A DNA stretch of 64,000 nt from Rutidosis leptorrhynchoides (lineage: Eukaryota; Streptophyta; Magnoliopsida; Asterales; Asteraceae): positions 30,394,001 through 30,458,000 of the forward strand of contig NC_092341.1 in assembly GCF_046630445.1 (NCBI RefSeq). Direction: 5' to 3'. Positions 11,598-22,631 of the stretch are shown in pieces (the first letter of the stretch is position 1; every line of letters starts with the position of its first letter). Position numbers and translations under genes: made by a program. Below the pieces are notes generated by a model. The model searched no databases, was not told the origin of the DNA, and saw only the letters and a program-made list of their open reading frames with translations.

Positions 11598-12521
11598 GTA
11601 AAAGTATAAAACTATGTACGTATAATACGCGTATAAATATATATAATATTAATTTAAATCGTTATATATATTTAATAAAATAAAATATAAATATCGTTAT
11701 CTTTATCATACTGGTTAAGTAATGAGTTATCAAAAGTGGTTCTAGATATTTATAAAAGTTATATACGTTTTAATAATAAAGTTCTTTTTAAACTGAAAAC
11801 GTTTTTGTACGTTTGAAACTAAATGAAATAAATATAAAAATTTTGTTTTTCAAAACCAAATATATTTTTAAGAATCATTTTGTTTAAAGGTTAAAATAAT
11901 GGAAATCGTTATATCATAAAATGTTTTAAAAAAGTAGAATCATATATATTCATAATAGGTTTCAAGTTTTTAAATTACAGTTTGTTGATGAAGCATGGGA
12001 TAAAGTTCAAAGGTTAAATAAACGTATGAAATCATCTTAATGAAAAATGTCGAGTTACTTAACTTGTCGATATCCAACATCTAAGTTATTTACACTTCAC
12101 GTTCTTACTTATAAATCACTTTACCATTTTCCGAATGTTGTCAAAAAGAATAGATTTCTTAAATCACAGTGGACCTCATAACATAGACCCGTAATCATAT
12201 CATAATGTATCTGATAAATCAACAATTTGATATTATCTTCTAATTCCATCGATAAACATATTGAAACAAATACGATCATGTAAAGTATTATACGTTTAAT
12301 ACTTTATTAATATTCTCAAGTTATAATATATATATATACATATATATACATATTTATTTATATATAACGGTTCGTGAATCGTCTGAATTTGGTCGAGGTT
12401 ATAATGAATGTATGAACACAATTTAAAATTTTTGAGATTTAACTTAACAAACTTTGCTTATCGTGTCGGAATAATATAAAGATAAAGTTTAAATTTGATT
12501 GGAAATTTCCGGGTTGTCACA
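11598..12521 (-). mobile_element. Remnant of an older gypsy LTR, target of the Tekay-like insertion
   Basis: The right end of this stretch, read on the minus strand, starts TGTGACAACCCGGAAATTTC and continues with a sequence clearly related to the first few hundred bases of the solo LTR at 52395-55282 (shared blocks around GACACGATAAGCAAAG). The left side stops where the Tekay-like element begins. I read it as the part of an older LTR of the same family as the solo LTR, split by the younger element; the remainder would lie to the left of the window. Confidence 0.7.
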
Positions 12522-12775
12522 GGTTTGGGTAACGGGTCAAAACGGGTCACAGGTCAATTGGGTCAAATGGGTCAAACGGGTTACATCACTTTTTTTACAT
12601 TTATTACATTATTTTAGTTATTATTATTAATTAAATATACATAAGAAACATTAATATACATAATAAATGATATAAACATGAATGCTTTATAAATTTTTGA
12701 CGGATGAAACTTTTTATGCTTGACCCATTTGACCCATTCACAAAACCCATTAGACCTATTTCTATTTATTGATCT
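12522..12775. other. Non-coding DNA with GGGTCA-rich motifs (possible hAT-like relic)
   Basis: Contains many copies of GGGTCA/TGACCC, such as GGGTCAAATGGGTCA near 12560 and the reverse form near 12720. Similar motifs occur in opposite orientation at 21115-21170, beyond the copia insertion. Such GGGTC-rich ends are common in plant hAT-related MITEs. I see no gene. Ends and target duplication were not established. Confidence 0.35.
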
Positions 12776-14011
12776 TGTTGGGATTTAACAAGTTTGAAAG
12801 TCTTAAAACCATTTAAGAAACATAATCAAAGCGGAAGCATGTTAGTAACATTTTTATCTTGTTAATCTTTAAACCAATTAAAGCTAAACCCCATGGATCA
12901 AGTTGTGAATATATATGCTTACTAATTAACAAGAAAAGATAGAGTTTAATACCTCCTTAAAACAAGTTTAAGGGCTGCTATAAGTCATGAATGATGATGA
13001 AGAAGATGACCAAACAAGACACCAAAACACCCTTGAGTCTTACTTAACCTTATTCACCTTAAAACTAACTTGAAACCCCTTTTTGTTTGCTTGTTAAAAC
13101 CGACCAGCAGCTGCAGTGAATTAGTGATGATGTTTGATGACTTAAAAGCTTCTAACTTGAAGCCTCAAGTGTAGTATACCCCAAGCTTTGATTACTAACA
13201 CCATGCAATTTGGTTAGGATTTATTTGACACTACATATGAGCTTGCAATACTACATGAAGAACCCTTTCTTCCTACCTAAAACTCACGGCCAGATTCAGC
13301 AGAAAAGAGCTGAAAAATGAGCTGATTACAAGTGGTTTCATATGTATTAAAATGCATATCTTTCAACCTCACAAGTCTTGGTTCATATACATATTGTACA
13401 TTGAAGTGACCAAGCTTGAAACCACCTTTTGTTCACCCATAATTTTCGGCCAGAATCTCAGCAAAAAAGGCTGATTAAAATCGGCCAGCACCCTCCCCAA
13501 AAGAATAATATTGTGTCCTCCACTTGCATTCTTGAAAGGAGTCAAAAGGCTTGGTTAAAGTGAGCATGCATACACTTGAGAATTATGCCATATTAAAAGT
13601 AACAACACAAGCACATGTTGGTCTTCCTTGGGCTATGCAAACCCCACCACCACTTTGTTTTATAAAAGATTAGTATTTTTATAAAACTTGTAACATTTGT
13701 GCTAGTATTTATTTGTTACTTGTATATTTATAAACCCTTTTATAAATATTACACAATGTAAATTGTTTACTCCTATAAACAATTTAAATCCATAGGATAT
13801 AAGTTATCCAAATAACTTAACTCAAGTGATTATATTTAGAAAACCCATTTTTCTAAAATTCAAGTGTCACGTATTTATTTAACGATCCAATCGCTAAGAT
13901 TAAATACATATAAGGTGTCGGTAAGCTTGTTATTGGGTATGACCCGACTTGGATCATAACACGTTAGCCACGTTAATTTAATATGTCTCTCGGGCATACG
14001 AAATACCTTCA
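12776..14011 (-). repeat. 3' LTR of copia element (Angela/Tork-like)
   Basis: Direct repeat of 19749-20983, bounded by TGTTGGGATT and ATACCTTCA on the plus strand, preceded by GATCT. It is 1236 bp and differs from its partner by about one substitution and one base in an A-run. Confidence 0.95.
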
Positions 14012-14778
14012 ATCTCCCACTTGCACGAGAAACATAAGAAATTAATGCAAGTGATGGATACAGCCTAACACACCGTCCATCACCCCTAATATGTTATGAC
14101 TTTGTGCCATTCAATAACATCATCCCTTTCAAGTTCCCATCTCGATATGATTAGGTGAATCTTTCATTATATCCTTTTATCCTAGATGTCATGTTAAATC
14201 CAAGAGATACAGAGTGACCACTCTCTTATAGATTTAACTTTATCAGGCCTTAGACATCTGACTCTCAACGAATAAGAGGGACAAATTCCATCTTGACTAC
14301 ATACGTCCTAGACACTACACCTTGTACCATACCTGAAGCCTCCCTTATGAGCTACCTTTTCAGAATAGCGAAGGAAAGAATCAAGGTACAATATTCAGTG
14401 AATATCTGAACCCAATATGTATCTCAGGTCAGAGGATACAATGATATTCTCCTTTACTCAAGATTACATGTGATCAACCACAAAGGCTCCATACAGTAAA
14501 TCTTGAGAGCGAGTCTTCCAATATTTGTGTCCCACAAATATCTATGAACCTTGGTTGCAACCTTGCTCCACATTCACCATTTGAATGTTAACCAATCCAA
14601 GTTCATAATAGTCTAGACCTCACATTCATTCCCACAAATGTGATCGACTACGGAATTTAGAATAATTACTTATTCATGGATAAAATATGCAAAATAGGAA
14701 CATAACTCAAATAAATAAACACCATAGTTATATTAATGAGTTTGAACCACTTCGTTCCGTTACAATACTTAAAACAGA
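14012..14778 (-). other. Untranslated tail of copia element
   Basis: About 770 bp between the RNase H end and the 3' LTR. The purine-rich minus-strand stretch directly beside the LTR (complement of CTCCCACTTGC at 14014) is the likely polypurine tract. No coding feature is seen. Confidence 0.6.
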
Positions 14779-17700
14779 TCATAACCAATCACTAGAATGT
14801 CGAAGCTCTAATGCACAAACATGTCCTTCATGTTTTGCTCCATATAAGAGTTTCGTGAGTGGATCCGCTATGTTATGATCTGTGTGAACTTTGCGAATAC
14901 ATATCTTTCCCTTTTCAACTTCATCCCTAATGTAGTTGAATCTCCGCTCAATGTGACGGGTCTTTTGGTGAGCACGAGGTTCCTTGATTTGAGCAATCGC
15001 ACCTTCGTTGTCACAAAAGATCTCAAGAGGGTCTTGAATGGTAGGGACCACTCCTAAGTCGTCGATGAATTTCTTCATCCATGCAGCTTCCTTAGCTGCC
15101 AATGAGACGGCGATGTATTCTGATTCTGTAGTGGATAAAGCAACAACATTCTATTTTTAACTCTTCCAAGAGACCGCACCTTCAGTTTGGAAGCTCGCGT
15201 CCACGTAACCTTTTACAGCGAGTTCCTCCTCACCAGACCCGTATATTTGAAACATACCCTTAGTCCTTCCAAGGTATTTCAATATACTTTTAACCACAGT
15301 CCCATGACTATTTTCTGGGTTATTCTGGTATCTACTTGTCATGCTAAGAGCGCATGACACATCCGGTGTAGTGCATATCATCGCATACATGATTGACCCA
15401 ATAGCAGACGCATATGGGACATTCTTTTGCTTTCTTGTTCATCTTTCGTGGTGGGGCACTGAGATAAACTGAGAATCGCTCCTCTTTGAAAAGGTACTAA
15501 ACTTTTCTTAGAGTTTTCCTTCTTGAACCTTTTCAAGCCTTTTATTGTATGCACTTTGATTCAAACCTATCAATTTCTTAGATCTATCTCTGTAGATCCC
15601 AATCCCCAAAATGTATTGTGCTTCTCCAAGATCCTAAATGGAGAAGCAACTACTTAGCCAAGTTTTTAACTCCTTGGATTTGCGGAATATTATTTCCAAA
15701 TAATAATATATCATCCACATATAGTACAAGGAACATGATAGTGCTCCCACTAGCTTTCTTGTATACATAACTTTCATCACCGTTATTAATGAAGTCAAAA
15801 TTCTTGACTTCCTCATTAAAACGATGATTCCACATTCTTGATGCTTGTTTCAATCCGTAGATTGATTTCTTTAACTTGCATACTTTATATATGTATCCAA
15901 GTTTCCATGTATCTTGATTTTCTCCTTGAAAGGCCATTTACAATCAACTAACTTGGAGTTAGTAGGTTGTGCAACCAATTCCCAAACTTGGTTGTCATAC
16001 ATGGATTGCATCTCAACGTTCATGGCTTCCTGCCATTTATCTTTATCAATCCGTGATAAAGCATCTTGGTAGTTTGTCGGTTCATCCAAATCAACCGTAT
16101 AGTAACCATCTATGAGATACCCATATCTCTCAGGAGGGTTACTAATTCTACCAGATCTACGAATGTTTTGTATACCTTGATCACCCATGTGATCATTCTC
16201 AACATTTTCATGTTGAGTGCTAGTGTCAACCAATTGTGTATTATCTACTTGATCTTGAACCTCTTCAAGATCTATCTTCCTTTCACTATTTCCTTCCAGG
16301 AGGAACTTAGTTTCAAGGAATTCAGCCTTCCGAGCAACCAATACATTCTGCTCGGATGGATCATAGAAATAGTATCCCATATCATCCTTGGGATATCCTA
16401 TGAAGATACACTTTGTGGATCGAGCATTCAACTTATTAGGGACGTAACGCTTAGGATAAGCTTCACATCCCCATACCTTTAAGTATGATAGAGATGGAGG
16501 TTTTCCAAACTACATCTCATGAGGTGTTCGCTCCACTTTCTTGGTTGGGGCCATGTTTAAAATACGAGCCGCGGAGCATAGACAATAACCCCAAAATGAT
16601 AGAGGTAACGAGCTTCTTGCCATCATAGATCGAACCATATCCATTAGGGTTCGGTTCCTCCTTTCGGACACTCCATTAGGTTGGGGTGTTCCTGGTGGAG
16701 TAAGTTGTGAGATAATCCCACAACTCCTAAGATGATCTTGGAAGGCATCGCTTAGGTATTCACCTCCTCTATCGGTACGAAGTACCTTAATTGTCTTATT
16801 GAGTTGATTTTTGTACTTCGTTTTGATATTCCTTGAATGCTTCAAAAATTTCGTCCTTGTGTCTTAATAAGTAGACATATTCAAAACGACTGAAGTCATC
16901 AATGAAAGTAATGAAGTATCTTTCACCATTCCTAGCTATGGGCTTAAAGGGTCCACATACATCCGAATGTATTAATTCCAATAAGTCCTTAGCCCTTTCA
17001 TAGGTCCCTTTGAAAGGTGCTTTAGTCATTTTGCCTTGCAAACAAGATTCACATACATCAAACGAGTCAAGTTCATTTGATTTCAAAAGTCCATTCTTTT
17101 GAAGTGTATGTATTCGATTCTTGTTTATGTGACCAAGGCGACAATGCGATAAGTAGGAATCACTCAAATCCATTTTGAGCTTCTTGGTGCTTGCTTGGTA
17201 TATTGAGCTATCGAATGATGTGTTATCATGAACCAATTCATAAATACCATTCAAAGGCGAAGCCTTAAAATAGAACATATCATTCAAGAAAACATGGATA
17301 TCATCATTAATAAAATTAAGATTAAAACCACATTGTCTTAAATGGGAAACAGAAATAATGTTTCGCGTTAAATCAGGTGCATACAAAACATTTTTCAATA
17401 TAAGCTCCAAACTACTTGGTAGCTTTAAAACAAAGTCTCCTTGAGCTTTTACGTGCACCTTTGCACCATTTCCCATGTAGAGACTTGTTGTTCCCGCATT
17501 TAGTTTACCTCTTATGAACCCTTGCAATGAATTGCAAATATGAGTTCCACATCCTGTGTCTAATACCCATGTATTAGAAGAAGTAATACTAAGCTCAACG
17601 TATTCCATATATACATTACTTGAGGTTTTCCCTGCATCCCTCTTTGTTTTCAACTCCTTTAGGTAGACCGGGCAGTTGCGTTTCTAGTGACCCATCACAC

Positions 17701-18226
17701 GGCAACCAAAGCACGGATCTTCCTTGGGGTTTGCTTGCCTTGCAACCTTTTGCGATATAGTGTTGTTGGTTGGGGCAACCATCTTCTCCTTTCCTTTGCC
17801 CTTATAGGTGGGTCCTTTCTTCTTAGCCACCTTTGGCTTAGAAGAGGATTCATCCTTGGATCCACCTTCTTTGATCGTGAGCATGGGTGAAGCCTTTTTA
17901 CCCATGCTTGATTCATCCGTCCTTAGCATGGCATGTAATTCGCCAATGCTCTTATCCCAATCATTCATGCTGTAATTCAACACGCATGTGTCAAACCTTT
18001 TTGACAAAGAGTTGAGGATAAGGTCCGTGGTTAATTCATTAGACACGGGACTATTGAGACGGTGCAATCGATCAATGAGGCTTTTCATCTTTAGTGTATT
18101 AGATGAAACGGATTGGGAGTTATTTTCCCTTTTGAGGATGGACCTCAATGATAGGTTATTAAAGTTGATTGGTGCGTTAGGAATGTTGTTGGTTGGCGGC
18201 CATCTACAAAATTTAACAAAGTTCAT
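14779..18226 (-). pseudogene. gag-pol: Copia gag-pol region (broken)
   Basis: Holds gag, protease, integrase, reverse transcriptase and RNase H homology in the order expected of Ty1/copia, dispersed over several reading frames. Broken, with about six breaks. Identifiable hallmarks include a zinc-knuckle-like end of gag with basic Lys-rich run, the integrase zinc region and PQPNGVSERRNRTL, the YVDD catalytic motif of reverse transcriptase, and the ADPLTKLL end of RNase H common to copia elements. It could not supply its own proteins, so its recent copying must have used proteins from another element. Confidence 0.85.
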
Positions 18227-19748
18227 TTAAGTATTGATTTTAATTTAACATTCAATACCCTTTTAATCCAATTGATATATTAAATTTTAGAATCCAACGG
18301 TAAACCAAATTTCGGTTAGGTGACCTTTATCCCGTTATTTGATTTAGCTAGGTAGTCATTATATGACAATTGCAATCCTTTTGCAACTTCTAATGTATGG
18401 GATCATGTAATCCTTTTGCATGGCATATTATCCCATCAACGCCTATTTGTTCCTCATGCTTCGGTGACCCTAAGTTCATGATTCCCAAATCAAGTCGTCC
18501 TACTTGTGTAAACGTGTAAACTTAACATACAAGTGGTTAGGTGACCTTTATCCCACAAGCATGCGAAACTCACCTTAATCATATTAGTTTGTTCATGATG
18601 GTTAGGTGACCTTTATCCCATCATGAGTTCCCTAACATGCTTAAGTGTCACACAAAAGGATGGCGTTAAACTTGTTGCCTTGTTTAGTAAAAGGGATTTT
18701 AAGTTTTCGTTAATTCTAGTTTGAGAAAACTTTTATGCCATACACTAACATGCATTTAGTGTATGGTTCTTATGAAAATCCATTTTCATGTCTATAAACC
18801 ATTTTATATATATGATCCTAATCATGATCTTAATAACCGTTTATTAATGTCCTTTTAGCCATTTTTAATTTAACCAATTAAATTGTCGTTTTGCATGTCG
18901 TTAACTAATGTATAATTTAACCAATTAAATTTCCATTTTGCTTGTTGTTAACTTGTGAGATTAACTTGTAGCATACAAACATACAATCCACAATCATACA
19001 ATACACAACCACACAAGCAAAATAAGTGTGTTCACAATCTAGCCATTTTGGTGGACATTTGTTTAGCCGAAAACAAATGCCACCGGTTAAGGGGTTTTAA
19101 CACAAAGCAAGAGATTTCCAATCTCCCACTTAACCTTGCATCCAAATGCTCCTTGTGTTCTTCAAGTCTTCATCATCTTGTATCTTCATTTTACAAAATA
19201 TGTATCCTAATACATTTTTATCTAGAAAATGAAAATACAACCTAATCTATTTTACATACCAAATATAAAATAAATTACATAGCCTTATGAATGAATTATT
19301 ACATGCCAAATGAATAAATATTATTACAAACCAATTGAATAAATATCAATCAACCATGCATGCAACCAAACACAAGGTCAAGGCATAGATTGTGAACATC
19401 ATCAACATAAGTGATAGGCAATACAGAATCACAAGTGATCGGCAACACAGAATCACAAGTGATTGGCAGTACAGAATCACAAGTGATCTGCAACACAGAA
19501 TCACAAGTGATTGGCAATACAGAATCACAAGTGATCGGCAACACAGAATCACAAGTGATTGGCAGTACAGAATCACAAGTGATTTGCAGTACAGAATGCA
19601 GAATCACAAGTGATTTTGGCCAAAATGACAACCACCCAAAACCGAAAATTTTACATTCTACTTCATGCATGTTCATAGAATGCAAAATTATAGTGGGTTT
19701 AATAACCATCTCGAAGCATATTTCAACAACTTCGGCTCTAGATACCAT
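18227..19748 (-). other. Long leader of copia element
   Basis: About 1.5 kb between the 5' LTR and gag without coding content. It contains a recurring phrase GTTAGGTGACCTTTATCCC (near 18315, 18535 and 18600), dispersed short copies of TTTAACCAATTAAAT (18855-18935), and a 24-bp tandem array at 19411-19615. Frames read through the array are repeats, not genes. Confidence 0.6.
19411..19615. repeat. 24-bp tandem repeat, about nine units
   Basis: Units of the form AGTGATCGGCAACACAGAATCACA follow head to tail (read as 24-bp period; central part AGTGATYGGCARYACAGAAT). Units vary at a few positions (GGCAATAC, GGCAACAC, GGCAGTAC, TGCAACAC). The array lies in the leader just downstream of the primer site of the copia element. 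Function unknown; candidate packaging or regulatory array, or simple slippage. Confidence 0.85.
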
Positions 19749-20983
19749 TGTTGGGATTTAACAAGTTTGAAAGTCTTAAAACCATTTAAGAAACATAATC
19801 AAAGCGGAAGCATGTTAGTAACATTTTTATCTTGTTAATCTTTAAACCAATTAAAGCTAAACCCCATGGATCAAGTTGTGAATATATATGCTTACTAATT
19901 AACAAGAAAAGATAGAGTTTAATACCTCCTTAAAACAAGTTTAAGGGCTGCTATAAGTCATGAATGATGATGAAGAAGATGACCAAACAAGACACCAAAA
20001 CACCCTTGAGTCTTACTTAACCTTATTCACCTTAAAACTAACTTGAAACCCCTTTTTGTTTGCTTGTTAAAACCGACCAGCAGCTGTAGTGAATTAGTGA
20101 TGATGTTTGATGACTTAAAAGCTTCTAACTTGAAGCCTCAAGTGTAGTATACCCCAAGCTTTGATTACTAACACCATGCAATTTGGTTAGGATTTATTTG
20201 ACACTACATATGAGCTTGCAATACTACATGAAGAACCCTTTCTTCCTACCTAAAACTCACGGCCAGATTCAGCAGAAAAGAGCTGAAAAATGAGCTGATT
20301 ACAAGTGGTTTCATATGTATTAAAATGCATATCTTTCAACCTCACAAGTCTTGGTTCATATACATATTGTACATTGAAGTGACCAAGCTTGAAACCACCT
20401 TTTGTTCACCCATAATTTTCGGCCAGAATCTCAGCAAAAAGGCTGATTAAAATCGGCCAGCACCCTCCCCAAAAGAATAATATTGTGTCCTCCACTTGCA
20501 TTCTTGAAAGGAGTCAAAAGGCTTGGTTAAAGTGAGCATGCATACACTTGAGAATTATGCCATATTAAAAGTAACAACACAAGCACATGTTGGTCTTCCT
20601 TGGGCTATGCAAACCCCACCACCACTTTGTTTTATAAAAGATTAGTATTTTTATAAAACTTGTAACATTTGTGCTAGTATTTATTTGTTACTTGTATATT
20701 TATAAACCCTTTTATAAATATTACACAATGTAAATTGTTTACTCCTATAAACAATTTAAATCCATAGGATATAAGTTATCCAAATAACTTAACTCAAGTG
20801 ATTATATTTAGAAAACCCATTTTTCTAAAATTCAAGTGTCACGTATTTATTTAACGATCCAATCGCTAAGATTAAATACATATAAGGTGTCGGTAAGCTT
20901 GTTATTGGGTATGACCCGACTTGGATCATAACACGTTAGCCACGTTAATTTAATATGTCTCTCGGGCATACGAAATACCTTCA
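19749..20983 (-). repeat. 5' LTR of copia element (Angela/Tork-like)
   Basis: 1235 bp direct repeat of 12776-14011, followed by the target duplication GATCT at 20984-20988. The primer site lies immediately to its left on the minus strand. Confidence 0.95.
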
Positions 20984-20988
20984 GATCT

Positions 20989-21729
20989 TCGAGTATTGAT
21001 ACCCATTAGACCCGTTCATTCATTTTTCGTATAGGATTCAATAGGTTGGAGAGAAACTCATTTGAATCTTTTTTTAAGTGTTGATTTACATTGTTAGGCA
21101 TAATTTTTCTCAAGACCCAATTGACCCGAAAGCTTGACCCATTTGACCCAAATTTGCGTGTTTGGGTCTCAATTGCCAGGTGTAATCTCAACCAAAGACA
21201 GGTTTATGTTGGAGACAGGTATTGTCGACTGTCGAGCTTAGTCTTTCAAAGCCCATTTCCAGCTAATATAAAAGTATTTGACACATTATCACAGGTAGAA
21301 TGACTCTTCAGTTTTTGGTTCAGTATTATTGAGTTTGTACAATAATTAACATATAACAAAACCAGATTCATATGCATATATAGTATTGACACAATAATTA
21401 GCATATAACATAACCAGATTCATATGCATATATAGTATTGACAGAGGCAGGCTTCCATATACATCTTTTAACATAAGTCAGAGGTATCTTTAAAAGTCAT
21501 AATGAACACTATCAAATGAAACATATCTCACCAAATTTTTTAAATTCATATCATGAATTAACCATGTCACATGATACTAAAGTTTAAACCACTAATAGCT
21601 CCATTCGCCTTAAATATCCAAACAAATGTATATAAAAAAAAATTACAATGAAACAAGATTAACTTACTAATCTATATGCCAAAGAATTCATATAGTATTT
21701 CAATCAATTGAACCAAAGATGAGTAGGTT
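20989..21729. other. Host DNA downstream of F-box gene A
   Basis: No gene seen. 21115-21170 has TGACCC motifs inverted relative to those at 12525-12600. From about 21230 the sequence resembles 39020-39095 (AGCTAATAT, then TTTGACACAT, then CACAGGT-GAATGA), and 21500-21720 resembles the DNA downstream of F-box pseudogenes B and C (AACTATCAAATGAA, ATTCGCCTTAAATATCC, ATATGCCAAAGAA). A short direct repeat (ACCAGATTCATATGCATATA) occurs at about 21360 and 21414. These are duplicated 3' flanks of the F-box family. Confidence 0.6.
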
Positions 21730-22297
21730 TTACCAGTTTGGTTTCAACTCAAGTGGATTATACGGAGAGGCATACAAAATTCTTGTGCAAGAATCTGTTA
21801 GGATTTCCCATTTTTCATTACGAGGATTCTTGAACTCGATGTCTTTTTGGTCAGACGTTTTCTTTGCCATCATTCCACTTATCATGGACTTGAAGAAGAC
21901 GCGATAGCATTCCTTGAGACTATATATTATGTTTTCGTTATATATGGTTACGTATTTGGGATGGCAAATCGAAAGAAGTGCATCAACAAATGACAGTTGC
22001 CCATGCAAGAGTTCATAACCAGATGTATAATATGATAATTGTTGCACGTTTGTAGATGGAATTGGGAACCTTATTTCGCGATCCTCATTACTATCAATGT
22101 TCGCTGGCTCACGACTAAAGTTTCTTATTTCAATATCAAATTTGGTTAATAAATTGATTACTTCACTCATCGTACGAAAGAAAGAATGATCATCAGGATC
22201 CCACAAACTTAGTTTAAGCTTGATATATTCAGGAGCATTATTAGATGGAAACACGAGACTAGGCATTGCTCGGCCAGAGCAAGTCAAATGAAGTAAC

Positions 22298-22631
22298 TGT
22301 TATGAATTACAAACTGATCTTGTATTGAATTGAAAATATTTGATACAATTGAATTGGTTTTTTTACATGCTGCTATGAGTGTTTTTAAACACCTAAACTA
22401 CAACAGCTATTTCTACTTTAAGTAGGCTCCATAACACTTTTTGGAACCACTTTAGTATAAAAGGAAAAGATGCTGTTTTGTGGTCAGATTTGTATCTGTT
22501 GGTCCAGCTGTAGATGTTCCTTGTGAATTACTAATTTGGGAGATGATGAAGTTTGCAGCTTCTGATCCTAAAGTCAAATTACCTAAAAAAGGTAATATGA
22601 CCTTGTTGACTTTTGATGCTACATTCTAACA
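22298..22631 (-). repeat. 3' LTR of copia element in gene A
   Basis: 334-bp direct repeat of 27647-27981. Plus-strand ends TGTTATGAAT and ATTCTAACA. Preceded by the target duplication GTAAC. Confidence 0.95.

Larger units (their letters stand above)
12776..20983 (-). mobile_element. Ty1/copia LTR retrotransposon, young LTRs, decayed coding (Angela/Tork-like)
   Basis: LTRs at 12776-14011 and 19749-20983 flank a minus-strand copia coding region. Both sides carry the 5-bp duplication GATCT (12771-12775 and 20984-20988), so both ends are original. A minus-strand TGGTATCTAGAGC beside the right LTR is the primer site. Recognisable parts from 18.2 to 14.8 kb, in copia order: gag; protease-like segment (WVLDTGCGTHICN); integrase (GHINKNRIHTL, HSDVCGPF, PQPNGVSERRNRTL); reverse transcriptase (KSIYGLKQASRMWN, LYVDDILLFG); RNase H end (MAAKEAAWMKKFI, IADPLTKLL). 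The coding region is broken, with roughly six breaks. The LTRs differ at only about two positions in 1235, implying a very recent insertion, probably well under 0.2 million years at usual plant rates. The lineage is my impression only. Confidence 0.92.

Noticed and set aside
19346-19761. Several repetitive frames on both strands
   Set aside because: They arise from the 24-bp tandem array, whose length is a multiple of three, so all frames stay open.
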